This document shows, piece by piece, positions 17,361 to 26,826 of a stretch of 64,000 bases of DNA (position 1 is the first letter of the stretch; every line of letters starts with the position of its first letter). Location of the stretch: the NCBI RefSeq assembly GCF_039862785.1, contig NZ_CP156795.1:2356001-2420000 (forward strand), in the 5' to 3' direction. Source of the DNA: Acinetobacter sp. ANC 7912. GTDB taxonomy: Bacteria > Pseudomonadota > Gammaproteobacteria > Pseudomonadales > Moraxellaceae. Both the position numbers and the translations under genes were made by a program. The notes below the pieces were generated by a model. That model saw nothing but the letters and a program-made list of their open reading frames with translations, was not told the origin of the DNA and ran no database searches.

Positions 17361-20300
17361 ATGTGGTTGACGCGTATTAGTGTGAAATATCCGGTACTCA
17401 CCATCATGATGATGCTGTGCCTGATGGTCCTTGGATTGGCGTCCTGGCAACGCATGGGCGTGGAAGAATTCCCGGATGTGGATTTCCCTTTTGTGGTGAT
17501 CTATACCAACTATCCAGGTGCTTCTCCTGAAACGGTGGAATCAGAAATCACTAAAAAGCTGGAAGACCAGATCAATACCATTTCCGGTTTAAAGCAGGTG
17601 ATTTCCCAGTCCAGTGAAGGTCTGTCGATGATCACCGCCGAATTCAATCTGGATGTTCCTTCTACTACCGCTGCACAGGATGTCCGCGACAAGATTGCAT
17701 CCGTCACTGCCGAATTCCGCGATGAAATTCAGGAACCAGTGGTGGAGCGCTATGACCCATCTGCCAATGCCGTGATGTCGATTGTATTCGAATCCGATAA
17801 TATGGATTTAAAATCACTGAGTTCCTATCTGGATCAGCGTATCGTACCGCAACTGCGCACGGTACCCGGTGTCGGTACCGTGAATCTGCTCGGTGATGCA
17901 CAGCGCCAGATTCGCATTCAGGTTGAACCACAAAAATTGCAGGCCTTTGGTATTGGTGTCGATAGTGTCATTAACACATTGAAATCAGAAAATATCGAAG
18001 TGCCGGGCGGCACGCTCAAATCCGGCAATTCCGAACTGGTAGTTGAAATCAACTCCAAGGTACTGCATCCCCTTTCCTTTGGTGATCTGGTCATTGCCAA
18101 TAAAAATGGTGCCCCGATTTTCCTGAAACAGGTGGCAAACATTGAGGACAGTCAGGCCGAACTGGAAACAGGTGCATTCCTGAATGGTAAAACTGCCGTT
18201 GCCGTGGATATTCTGCGTAGCTCTGATTCCAACGTGATTGAAGTGGTTGACCAGACTTACAAAACATTAGAAAGCATCAAAGCCCAGTTACCGCAAGGTA
18301 CTACTTTGAAAGTTGTGGTGGATTCCTCTAAAAGTATCCGCGGTACGATTGGTGATGTCGCGCGTACTATTATTGAAGGTGCAATACTTGCTGTCGTCAT
18401 CGTTTTGTTATTCTTGGGTTCCTTCCGCTCTACCATTATTACTGGTCTGACGCTGCCAATTTCTCTGCTCGGCACCCTAACCTTTATCTGGGCGTTTGGC
18501 TTTACCATCAACATGATGACCTTACTAGCCCTCTCGCTATGTATTGGTCTGCTGATTGATGATGCCATTGTCGTTCGGGAAAACATCGTACGACATAGTG
18601 ATATGGGCAAGGATCATGTCACGGCAGCACTGGATGGCACCAAAGAAATTGGTCTAGCTGTATTAGCAACGACATTAACCATTGTGGCGGTATTCCTACC
18701 GGTAGCGTTTATGGGCGGAATTATTGGCCGGTTCTTCTACCAGTTCGGTGTTGCTGTAAGTACCGCAGTCCTGATCTCGATGTTTGTCAGTTTCACTCTG
18801 GATCCAATGCTATCTGCGCACTGGGCGGAACGTAAAAAAGATCCTAATAAAAAACAGAATCCGCTGAAACGCTTTTTTAACTGGGTTTCCAACAAACTGG
18901 ACAATCTAAGCCATATTTATGAAAAGCTGCTCAAGCTGGCATTACGTTTTAGATTCATCACCATTCTGATCGCAGTGGCTTCACTGTTTGGCGCCCTAGG
19001 ACTGTCCAAACTGATCGGGACCGAATTTGTGCCAGTTCCAGACAAAGGCGAAATCCGAATTAAGTTTGAAACCCCAGTCGATGCATCTCTGGAATATTCA
19101 CAGGCTAAACTGAAACAGGTGGATGAAATCATCCGCAAGCATCCAGATGTACGTGCAACTTATGGTGTGATCAACGGCGTCACCGACCGGGGCAAAAACC
19201 ATGTCAGTCTGCGCGTTACGGTCACCCCGCGTACTGAACGGGAAAAGACATTAACAGACCTGAACAATGAATTCCGTGACCGTCTGAAGTCGGTTGGCGG
19301 TATTACCATTACTTCAGTCGCCTCTGCTGATGAAACCGTGTCGGGGGGTCAAAAGCCTATTATGATCTCGATCAAAGGTCCTGATCTGGATGAGCTGCAA
19401 AAAATCTCCGACCGTTTTATGCAGCAAATGGCGAAAATTGAAGGTATTGTCGATCTGGAATCTTCACTGAAAGAACCTAAACCAACCCTCAATATTCAAG
19501 TGAATCGTGTACTCGCCAGCGACCTAGGTCTATCTGTGAACCAGATTGCCAATGTCGTTCGCCCACTAATTGCGGGTGATGATGTCACCACTTGGCAAGA
19601 TGAAAAAGGTGAAACCTATGATGTCAATCTTCGTTTGACTGAAGACAAACGTACTTTGCCAAATGATCTACAGAACCTGTATCTCAACTCAAACAAGACC
19701 GATGTCAATGGCCAACCGATCATGGTGCCTTTATCCAGCGTGGCGAAATTCGAAGAGAAACTTGGCGCGTCCCAAATTAACCGTCGCGATCTGGCGCGTG
19801 AAGTACTGGTGGAAGCCAATACTGCCGGTCGCCCTGCCGGAGATATCGGCCAGGATATTAGCAAATTACAGGAAGAATTTGACTTGCCACCTGGCTACAG
19901 CTTTGATACTCAAGGTGCCAATGCCGACATGGCAGAGTCTGCGGGTTATGCCTTGACTGCGATTACTTTATCAATCGTGTTTATCTATATCGTGCTCGGG
20001 TCCCAATTTAATAGCTTTATTCATCCGGCAGCGATTATGGCATCTCTACCTTTATCCCTGATCGGGGTATTCTTGGCCCTGTTCCTGTTTAACTCCACCA
20101 TGAACCTGTTTTCGATCATCGGGATTATCATGCTGATGGGTTTGGTCACCAAGAATGCTATCTTGCTGATTGACTTCATCAAGAAAGCCATGGATCGGGG
20201 TGAAGATCGCTATGAAGCCATTATTGCTTCCGGGAAAACCCGTTTGCGTCCGATCCTGATGACCACGAGTGCCATGGTGATGGGAATGGTACCTCTGGCA

Positions 20301-20468
20301 CTTGGGCTCGGTGAAGGCGGTGAACAGAGTGCACCGATGGCGCACGCGGTGATTGGCGGGGTAATTACCTCTACCCTACTGACTCTGGTGGTCGTTCCAG
20401 TAATCTTCACCTATTTGGATGACTTTAAGAATTTTATGCTGCGCCATGCACGTAAAATCATGTCATAA
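17361..20468 (+). CDS. RND efflux permease (HAE1/AcrB family)
   Basis: A 1035-residue proton-driven inner-membrane exporter with the two-fold repeated RND layout: an N-terminal helix (about 10-30), a large periplasmic porter loop, a helix bundle about 335-500, a second single helix near 530-555, a second periplasmic loop, and final helices about 865-1030. Conserved signs are '[11 protein letters not shown]' and '[10 protein letters not shown]' at the start, and '[16 protein letters not shown]' carrying the paired Asp residues of the proton relay in TM4. The substrate cannot be inferred. Length is normal and there is no frameshift. The terminator at 20484-20517 ends the operon. Confidence 0.95.
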   Translation: MWLTRISVKYPVLTIMMMLCLMVLGLASWQRMGVEEFPDVDFPFVVIYTNYPGASPETVESEITKKLEDQINTISGLKQVISQSSEGLSMITAEFNLDVPSTTAAQDVRDKIASVTAEFRDEIQEPVVERYDPSANAVMSIVFESDNMDLKSLSSYLDQRIVPQLRTVPGVGTVNLLGDAQRQIRIQVEPQKLQAFGIGVDSVINTLKSENIEVPGGTLKSGNSELVVEINSKVLHPLSFGDLVIANKNGAPIFLKQVANIEDSQAELETGAFLNGKTAVAVDILRSSDSNVIEVVDQTYKTLESIKAQLPQGTTLKVVVDSSKSIRGTIGDVARTIIEGAILAVVIVLLFLGSFRSTIITGLTLPISLLGTLTFIWAFGFTINMMTLLALSLCIGLLIDDAIVVRENIVRHSDMGKDHVTAALDGTKEIGLAVLATTLTIVAVFLPVAFMGGIIGRFFYQFGVAVSTAVLISMFVSFTLDPMLSAHWAERKKDPNKKQNPLKRFFNWVSNKLDNLSHIYEKLLKLALRFRFITILIAVASLFGALGLSKLIGTEFVPVPDKGEIRIKFETPVDASLEYSQAKLKQVDEIIRKHPDVRATYGVINGVTDRGKNHVSLRVTVTPRTEREKTLTDLNNEFRDRLKSVGGITITSVASADETVSGGQKPIMISIKGPDLDELQKISDRFMQQMAKIEGIVDLESSLKEPKPTLNIQVNRVLASDLGLSVNQIANVVRPLIAGDDVTTWQDEKGETYDVNLRLTEDKRTLPNDLQNLYLNSNKTDVNGQPIMVPLSSVAKFEEKLGASQINRRDLAREVLVEANTAGRPAGDIGQDISKLQEEFDLPPGYSFDTQGANADMAESAGYALTAITLSIVFIYIVLGSQFNSFIHPAAIMASLPLSLIGVFLALFLFNSTMNLFSIIGIIMLMGLVTKNAILLIDFIKKAMDRGEDRYEAIIASGKTRLRPILMTTSAMVMGMVPLALGLGEGGEQSAPMAHAVIGGVITSTLLTLVVVPVIFTYLDDFKNFMLRHARKIMS

Positions 20469-20483
20469 TTCAGACCATGTAAC

Positions 20484-20517
20484 GAGGTGACATTCAAAAT
20501 GATCACCTCATTTTTTA
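20484..20517 (+). terminator. Rho-independent terminator of the RND operon
   Basis: A 7-bp stem GAGGTGA/TCACCTC with a 12-base loop, followed by ATTTTTTATT, 15 bases after the permease stop. Confidence 0.8.
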
Positions 20518-20520
20518 TTG

Positions 20521-20526
20521 TATAAT
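20521..20526 (+). promoter_or_regulatory. Probable -10 box of proS
   Basis: A perfect TATAAT lies 36 bases before the proS start. The matching -35 region (about 20498-20503) is poor and overlaps the upstream terminator, so the assignment is tentative. Confidence 0.45.
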
Positions 20527-20562
20527 CTCTGCTTTAACGCTTAATTTTTTAGGACAGTTTCC

Positions 20563-22281
20563 ATGCGCGCGAGTCGCTTTTTATTTGCAACGTTAAGAGA
20601 AACCCCGAACGATGCTGAAGTTATTTCACATCAGCTCATGCTTCGTGCCGGTATGATTCGTAAATTGGCTTCAGGTCTCTACACTTGGCTGCCGATGGGC
20701 GTTCGCGTATTAAATAAAGTTGAGGCGATCGTTCGTGAAGAAATGAACAATGCGGGTTCACTTGAAGTCTTGATGCCGGTGACTCAGCCTGCATCACTTT
20801 GGGAAGAATCTGGCCGTTATGTTCAATATGGTCCTGAACTTTTACGCTTTAAAGACCGCCATACTAATGACTTCGTCCTAGGTCCTACACACGAAGAAGT
20901 CATCACTGATCTGGCACGTAATGAACTGAAAAGTTACAAACAATTGCCTGCAAACTTCTACCAGGTTCAAACCAAATTTCGTGATGAAATCCGACCACGT
21001 TTCGGTGTGATGCGTTCACGTGAATTCATCATGAAAGATGCTTATTCTTTCCATGCAGATCAAGAATCTTTGCAAGAAACTTACGACAAAATGTACGAAG
21101 CGTACTGCAAGATCTTTACCCGCTTAGGCTTAGATTTCCGTCCAGTACAGGCTGATACCGGTTCAATTGGTGGTTCAGGTTCACATGAATTCCATGTATT
21201 AGCATCTAGTGGTGAAGACGATATCGCCTTCTCAACTGAATCAGATTACGCAGCCAATATTGAGATGGCTGAAGCAATTTTAGTTGGTGAACGTGCTGCA
21301 CCAACTCAAGAACTGAAAGTAGTTGATACACCAAACCAGAAAACCATTGCCGATGTATCTAAGTTCTTAGGTACAGATCCTGCGCATTCAGTAAAAGCGC
21401 TTCTTGTTCAAGGCGTAGCAAAAGAAGCTGGGCAGCCTGCGCCAGTGGTTGCCCTGTTCCTTCGCGGCGACCATGAATTGAATGAAATTAAAGCTGAAAA
21501 ACATCCTCTGATTGCTGCTCCTCTGACATTTGCCACTGAAGCTCAACTTGCTGAACTTGGCTTAACAGCTGGTTTTGTCGGTCCACAAGGTCTGGTAGAA
21601 AAAGGCATTACCGTAATCGTTGACCGCGCAGCTTCTGTACTTTCTGATTTTGTTGCTGGTGCCAATGAAGCTGATAAACACGCAACTGGTGTAAACTGGG
21701 AACGTGATGCGAAGTTTACTGAAGTTTATGACCTGCGTAATGTGGTTGAAGGTGATCCTTCTCCAGATGGAAAAGGTGTACTACAAATCAAACGCGGTAT
21801 TGAAGTCGGCCATATCTTCCAGTTAGGCAAGAAATACTCAGAAGCTCTCGGCTGTAAAGTTCTGGGTGAAGATGGCAAACCGTTTACTGTGACTATGGGC
21901 TGTTATGGCATTGGTGTAACACGTGTGGTTGCTTCTGCGATTGAACAGAATTACGATGAAAAAGGCATCATCTGGCCGGCATCGATCGCTCCATTTGAAG
22001 TGGCAATTGTGCCAATGAATGCGCATAAATCACCTCGTACTTTAGAAGCTGCTGAAAGTTTATATGCAGAACTGCAAGCTGCTGGTTTTGACGTACTGCT
22101 TGATGACCGTAATGAACGTCCAGGTGTGAAATTCTCTGATCTTGAATTGACTGGTATTCCACATCGCATTGTGATTGGTGAAAAAGGTCTGGATGCAGGT
22201 ACTTTTGAATATAAAGGTCGTCGTGATGCTGAATCTGTAAACTTATCTAAAGAAGAGTTATTGACGAAAATTGCGAAATAA
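20563..22281 (+). CDS. proS: Prolyl-tRNA synthetase
   Basis: A 572-residue bacterial-type class II enzyme that charges tRNA-Pro. The N-terminal '[20 protein letters not shown]' start is characteristic. Class II motif 2 is seen around '[26 protein letters not shown]' (residues about 138-163) and motif 3 around '[13 protein letters not shown]' (about 445). The INS editing (YbaK-like) domain that clears mis-charged Ala occupies about residues 225-400, and the anticodon-binding domain fills the C-terminus. Length is normal. AGGACAG is the ribosome-binding site. It is monocistronic, with its own terminator. Confidence 0.97.
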   Translation: MRASRFLFATLRETPNDAEVISHQLMLRAGMIRKLASGLYTWLPMGVRVLNKVEAIVREEMNNAGSLEVLMPVTQPASLWEESGRYVQYGPELLRFKDRHTNDFVLGPTHEEVITDLARNELKSYKQLPANFYQVQTKFRDEIRPRFGVMRSREFIMKDAYSFHADQESLQETYDKMYEAYCKIFTRLGLDFRPVQADTGSIGGSGSHEFHVLASSGEDDIAFSTESDYAANIEMAEAILVGERAAPTQELKVVDTPNQKTIADVSKFLGTDPAHSVKALLVQGVAKEAGQPAPVVALFLRGDHELNEIKAEKHPLIAAPLTFATEAQLAELGLTAGFVGPQGLVEKGITVIVDRAASVLSDFVAGANEADKHATGVNWERDAKFTEVYDLRNVVEGDPSPDGKGVLQIKRGIEVGHIFQLGKKYSEALGCKVLGEDGKPFTVTMGCYGIGVTRVVASAIEQNYDEKGIIWPASIAPFEVAIVPMNAHKSPRTLEAAESLYAELQAAGFDVLLDDRNERPGVKFSDLELTGIPHRIVIGEKGLDAGTFEYKGRRDAESVNLSKEELLTKIAK

Positions 22282-22297
22282 TTTTCTTTGATAATAA

Positions 22298-22325
22298 AAA
22301 ATCCCGCATAAAGCGGGATTTTTTA
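22298..22325. terminator. Terminator between proS and the exported-protein cluster
   Basis: A perfect stem AATCCCGC / GCGGGATT with an A run on the left and TTTTTTATT on the right. It is placed between converging genes and can serve both strands. Confidence 0.88.
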
Positions 22326-22333
22326 TTGCAGGA

Positions 22334-23722
22334 TTAACAGAATTTATAACCACCAAAACAGTTCGATGTAACATTTTGGTTTTGTAAGATTTTATTCTGC
22401 AAAGTTAATGTTGCTGGTGTATTGGTTGTATAAGTACCTACATCAATATTTAGTTTTTTCTCCACAGGTTCACTCAGCAATGAACCAATAGCTTCTAATG
22501 TATTCACGTTAATAATATTGGCTGGCTGCAATAAGAAGTTAGTAATTGCCGTTGCAACTTGAGGGAGCACATATGAAATATCGACTTCATCTTGAGTTTT
22601 TAAATAACCAAGTTGAATTGGATCTTTAAACGACATCCACCAACCTGGTTGAGCAGTATCAAGGGCATCTGTACCTTGCCATTTGACTGCTTCTGACTGT
22701 AAAGATAAATAGCCACCCGTACCATTAAGTGGAATGTTATGAATCATATTTAAGGCTTGCTCAAAGGTAATATTCATATTCAAGTTATCTAAACTTGAAC
22801 CAGGTAACATTTTAAAGAATGCATGATCACCAACAGCATTCAATACCAATGGATCAAAGTCCACGTAAAGTTGATCTCCACTCCAATTTGGTGTTCCGAT
22901 CACATTCGTCATATCCCCCCCAGAGGCAAGTGGAATAGATTTAATTGATGAACGAATGTTGCTAACTACTGCTTGATTAATTCGTTGTCCAGACACAATC
23001 GTTTCAGGCATAGTAAAGTTTACACGCATAGATGGTACGGTAATGCCTGTATGTCCCTCTGATCCTGGTCGACTAGTAAATACTCGTTCTGGCTTCGCTA
23101 ATAATAAATCTACCTTAATCCGTCCCTGAATACTTTCATCTAAAGTATTACCAAATGTAGCCGCTTTTGTTAGCGCTTCACCTTGGGTGGCAGCCATCTT
23201 CATATAGCCACTAAAGCTTTTAATACCATCTGTTGGGTTCTGACTATTTTCTGTACCTAAAGTCAGTAGACCGACAATTTGCTCAGCACCAACACGAAAA
23301 CCAACGACTTGACGTGTCGCTGCACTATTGCCCTTAATGGCAAATTCAACAAAAGGATTGGTAATTTCCGCGCTTGTTGATGCACGTCCGTTTGCATCAA
23401 ACACTGGATTTCCTAAAGAGTCTAAGCTTGGGTTTAGACCACTGAGTGCAATATTTGAAATATCAATATCGCAGCCTGCACCTTTATCACCGCCACAGCC
23501 AAGTTGTAAACTTTTAATATTCGCATTTAATTCCATCAATGCTTGAACGCTTAATTTACTAAAATTAATACCCTGACCTGAGTCATAACTATTCTGTAAA
23601 TTAAGTAAAGCCTGACCATCTACATGAGAAAGCTCCTGATCGTTTAAAGCTGTCATCGCATGAGTTGTTCCTATCAGCCCAAACATCGAAATGGCTAATG
23701 TCTTTAGCATTATTTTTTTCAT
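22334..23722 (-). CDS. Exported protein of unknown function, DUF6160-like N-terminus (cluster gene 4)
   Basis: A 462-residue protein with a clear Sec signal (MKKIMLKTLAISMFGLIG, cut after TTHA), then 'ALNDQELSHVDGQALLNL'. The latter matches the post-signal motif shared by all four proteins of this cluster. The body is rich in Asn, Gly, Ser and Thr with alternating hydrophobics, suggesting beta structure, and has a Cys-containing loop (LGCGGDKGAGCD) and a C-terminal 'SNCFGGYKFC'. There is no membrane anchor, lipobox or known catalytic motif. AAGGATAATAAA precedes ATG23722; a longer frame to 23848 is rejected because it lacks this signal and would overlap the upstream gene. The start is 28 bases after the stop of gene 3. 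I do not recognise a function. Confidence 0.75.
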   Translation of the reverse strand: MKKIMLKTLAISMFGLIGTTHAMTALNDQELSHVDGQALLNLQNSYDSGQGINFSKLSVQALMELNANIKSLQLGCGGDKGAGCDIDISNIALSGLNPSLDSLGNPVFDANGRASTSAEITNPFVEFAIKGNSAATRQVVGFRVGAEQIVGLLTLGTENSQNPTDGIKSFSGYMKMAATQGEALTKAATFGNTLDESIQGRIKVDLLLAKPERVFTSRPGSEGHTGITVPSMRVNFTMPETIVSGQRINQAVVSNIRSSIKSIPLASGGDMTNVIGTPNWSGDQLYVDFDPLVLNAVGDHAFFKMLPGSSLDNLNMNITFEQALNMIHNIPLNGTGGYLSLQSEAVKWQGTDALDTAQPGWWMSFKDPIQLGYLKTQDEVDISYVLPQVATAITNFLLQPANIINVNTLEAIGSLLSEPVEKKLNIDVGTYTTNTPATLTLQNKILQNQNVTSNCFGGYKFC

Positions 23723-23750
23723 TTTATTATCCTTAATATTTGATTTCTGA

Positions 23751-26063
23751 TTAACGTGGCTTAATTCCCATAGTGCTACGCATCGTTCCGCCAGTGAGTG
23801 CGATATCTGCAATTTTTTGCATGCTAGCGTTATTTGTTTGCATTGCAAAATTAGCTCTGAATGGTTCTTTAATATTTTTGCTTGGATTAAAATTGATTTG
23901 GTTATCCATGACTACAGTATCTTCATTTAAACGAATTTTTCCGTTTAAACCTAACTCACCTTGTAAACGGTTAAAATTAAATGCAGAAACTTGTAAATTT
24001 CCACTAATATCAATGTCTTCATTACTGATTCTAAAGTAACTGCCAATATTATCTTCATCCGCAGCTTCTTCAGTACTCAATGGTCTAAATCTAAATGAAG
24101 CTTCATAAGATAAGAAATTGCTATCCGGTGATGTGTCTGTTGGATCAACCCCAGGAATGATCAACAATTGACCTGTACCATCTAACATAAATGAAATATT
24201 GGTCAAGACATCATCCGGCTTCGAAAAGCTGTCGAGAGGGACATAAGTTCCACATAATGCTGCTTCTGTTGTACAGTTATATTTCGAACCTGGTAATTGA
24301 CCGATTGCAAGTTCTGCACTTGCTGCCAATACAAGTTTGTCAGCAATAATACGGATACCTTCATCTTCATAGCCAATCACACCATGGGACTCAATAAAAG
24401 CATCAATATTTCTAAACCCAGCATAATAATTGACGGGATCATATTTCTTTCCGTCGCCGCCTTCTGACACAGGTGTCAAATGTTTACTATCTCCACCATC
24501 AATCAAAATAATAGATGTCGTGCTTGGCAAACCTGTTTTTGCATCAATACCATAGCCTTGTGTCGATGCCATTACATTGTAGGCAATCCCTTTTTGTGCA
24601 TTTTCACCATACGTAGTTCCTCTAAGTGCTACATTGGCATTTAGATTGTAAACAGGAATACCAATTCCCCAAGAACCTCCATCACCCGTTAACTCAGCTA
24701 AAGAGTTATCTGAAATAAAACGCGCTTTTGCCGCAATAGATTGGAAGTCAAAACCACGGACCGCAATCAATGCATAATCATTATCTGTCGTAGATAAGAC
24801 TTGAGACACGGTATCAGTCGGTATCTGTAAAATTTGTTTTAAATTGTCATTTACCAAAAACTCAAGATCTTTACCTCTAATGGTGTTTAAATAAATATCA
24901 CCAAAGTCAATATAGGCATTTTTACCATGTAACTTGTCTTCTGCATCACGTGTGGTTAAAGGTCTTATTTTTGAAAATTCAATAGCGTAACTACCTTTAC
25001 CTGTATGACCAATCTCAAGGGTCGTCGCCTTCTTTGTTGCAGGTAAGTTAGGATCATTGTCATTGGTAAAATCGGCAGCTAAAGAAAATTTAACCCCGCC
25101 ATCCCCCACTAAATTACTGTAGCCTTGTGCTGTTTTTATGGCTTGAGCGTGATTACCATCGGCAGCCTTATTCCCAATATCAAAATCTGCGATATTGGTT
25201 TGATCACCAGACATTGCCAAACGGGCGTTGGTTACAGCACCTGATGCACCCATACGGATAATATTTTTCCGTTCATTATTTGGTGTATAGTAACGTAAAT
25301 CAATGTTAACACCTGGGTTGGTCGCTTCACGACCTGCAGCCACCTCGGAAGTATCAGTAACACGACCTAAATCAATATAATGGTCTTCATTACCCTTACG
25401 TGTTGTCAGTACAACACCTTCTTCGGCATCGATATACATATAACCGAAACCCGCAAAATTAAAATTAAAGTCATTAAAAATCAGACTATTTTCACCTAAT
25501 TTATGACTAAGGGTGGCATTTTGCAGCTGAAAATCAATACTTGCTTTTTCATTTTTATTAAATAGCCCAGCACTCGTTTGCAATAAAACGCTCAGCGGTG
25601 TAGAAGTACTTAAGCCAATTGAACCTAATGAGTTTGTAACATGTGTGCCTTGTGTACGAAGCGTATTTTCGGATGGTACACAATTGAGTGTGCTGCATGT
25701 TGTTTTCACGAGATTGAGATCAGCCGTTGCTGTAAATGGTGAAATACTCGCCGCAATTTTTAAACCTGCACCTCGGTCTGTAGCCCCTACATCGAATTCA
25801 AGCTGACTTATAATGGACTGCCCGGGTTTTGCTTCCATATTAAAGTTATGCAAACCAATCCCCATTTTTTTATTTGCATCCGGGTTCGGGTCATACCAAT
25901 TAATTTTTTCGGCAGTTACTCTCGAAACTTCATGGGTAATCACAATACCGTCTTGGCCTGTCACATTCGACAGACTTTGCTCATCAATCTGTTCAAGCGC
26001 ATAAGACTGTTGTGCAACGATAATACATGCGGTCAAAAGATTTAATTCTACTATTTTTTTCAT
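23751..26063 (-). CDS. Large exported protein of unknown function, DUF6160-like N-terminus (cluster gene 3)
   Basis: A 770-residue protein. The signal peptide MKKIVELNLLTACIIVAQQ ends at SYA and is followed at once by 'LEQIDEQSLSNVTGQDGIV', the clearest example of the cluster motif. The long mature part is Asn/Asp/Gly/Thr-rich and predicted by eye to be beta-stranded, with a Cys pair region (TTCSTLNC) near residue 140 and another (YNCTTEAALCG) near residue 600. Repeated phrases on the pattern of 'F.F.FN.NF..FGY' and 'ADL' suggest an extended beta solenoid or fibre. No enzymatic motif is visible. AAGGATATAACA precedes ATG26063; an upstream in-frame start at 26105 overlaps gene 2 and adds no signal. 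Codon use is more AT-rich than the chp genes. Confidence 0.75.
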   Translation of the reverse strand: MKKIVELNLLTACIIVAQQSYALEQIDEQSLSNVTGQDGIVITHEVSRVTAEKINWYDPNPDANKKMGIGLHNFNMEAKPGQSIISQLEFDVGATDRGAGLKIAASISPFTATADLNLVKTTCSTLNCVPSENTLRTQGTHVTNSLGSIGLSTSTPLSVLLQTSAGLFNKNEKASIDFQLQNATLSHKLGENSLIFNDFNFNFAGFGYMYIDAEEGVVLTTRKGNEDHYIDLGRVTDTSEVAAGREATNPGVNIDLRYYTPNNERKNIIRMGASGAVTNARLAMSGDQTNIADFDIGNKAADGNHAQAIKTAQGYSNLVGDGGVKFSLAADFTNDNDPNLPATKKATTLEIGHTGKGSYAIEFSKIRPLTTRDAEDKLHGKNAYIDFGDIYLNTIRGKDLEFLVNDNLKQILQIPTDTVSQVLSTTDNDYALIAVRGFDFQSIAAKARFISDNSLAELTGDGGSWGIGIPVYNLNANVALRGTTYGENAQKGIAYNVMASTQGYGIDAKTGLPSTTSIILIDGGDSKHLTPVSEGGDGKKYDPVNYYAGFRNIDAFIESHGVIGYEDEGIRIIADKLVLAASAELAIGQLPGSKYNCTTEAALCGTYVPLDSFSKPDDVLTNISFMLDGTGQLLIIPGVDPTDTSPDSNFLSYEASFRFRPLSTEEAADEDNIGSYFRISNEDIDISGNLQVSAFNFNRLQGELGLNGKIRLNEDTVVMDNQINFNPSKNIKEPFRANFAMQTNNASMQKIADIALTGGTMRSTMGIKPR

Positions 26064-26098
26064 TGTTATATCCTTATGCTGCTCGCAAAGCCTTTTGA

Positions 26099-26815
26099 CT
26101 AACAACGGCTACCTGCCGCACCTGAACAGTTATAACTAAAGATTTTTAAATTGCCGCTCATATGCAAATTGCCATGCATATTTAAGCCAAGAAAGCCTTT
26201 CTCCGTACCCCTATCAAAATTTGGCACACTTACTGGAGTTGTGGTGATATTGCCATTTTCGTCGATCAACTTTTGACTATAGGTCTGATAGGTGGGTGTA
26301 TTTTCATACCCCTCTGTACCACCTTCACCTGTTTCAATCGATACTGTACTAAAGCCAAGGTTACGAATTTTTAAAGGATTATCATCATAGAAGGTAATTT
26401 GCATAGCAGTCTGTGGCTTACCTGCAGCATTGATAATGGTTGTGCCATCTACAGAAAACTTATCTATTTGTAAGGTGCCCTGCAGTCCTTTAAACACTAA
26501 CCACTTTTTATTGCCATTGTCATCGACATGATTATTAGGTGCTATCGCTAAACGACAAAATTGCTTTGTGGTACCACATGCCGCAGGGTCGAGGACATAA
26601 AATGCTTCAAGCACATTACCTTGAGCATCAACTGTTGAAATATTCTCTTTGCTCAAATCAGTTGCATAAACATGGTTTAAGGACAACGTCCAATTTAAGT
26701 CAGCTCCACCTTGCCCTGCGACATTTGTCAATTCATTGGAATTCAACTGTTCTAAGGCTGCATGTGTCATTGCTGCACTGAGGAGAACTGTACCAAGTAA
26801 AGATAATTTAAACAT
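26099..26815 (-). CDS. Exported protein of unknown function, DUF6160-like N-terminus (cluster gene 2)
   Basis: A 238-residue protein and the smallest of the cluster. The signal MFKLSLLGTVLLSAAM ends in THA and is followed by 'ALEQLNSNELTNVAGQGGA'. Two Cys in 'PAACGTTKQFCRLA' (about residues 77-88) and two at the C-terminus ('YNCSGAAGSRC') resemble the terminal Cys pair of gene 4. The C-terminal 'GNLHMSGNLKIFSYN' has the alternating pattern of an edge beta strand. It starts 12 bases after the stop of gene 1 and ends 35 bases before gene 3, so the cluster reads as one operon. Unknown role. Confidence 0.72.
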   Translation of the reverse strand: MFKLSLLGTVLLSAAMTHAALEQLNSNELTNVAGQGGADLNWTLSLNHVYATDLSKENISTVDAQGNVLEAFYVLDPAACGTTKQFCRLAIAPNNHVDDNGNKKWLVFKGLQGTLQIDKFSVDGTTIINAAGKPQTAMQITFYDDNPLKIRNLGFSTVSIETGEGGTEGYENTPTYQTYSQKLIDENGNITTTPVSVPNFDRGTEKGFLGLNMHGNLHMSGNLKIFSYNCSGAAGSRC

Positions 26816-26826
26816 GGACTGACTCC

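Noticed and set aside
23720..23848. Longer N-terminus for cluster gene 4 (504 residues)
   Set aside because: The added part lacks a signal peptide, overlaps the upstream gene and is preceded by no Shine-Dalgarno, whereas MKKIMLK has one.
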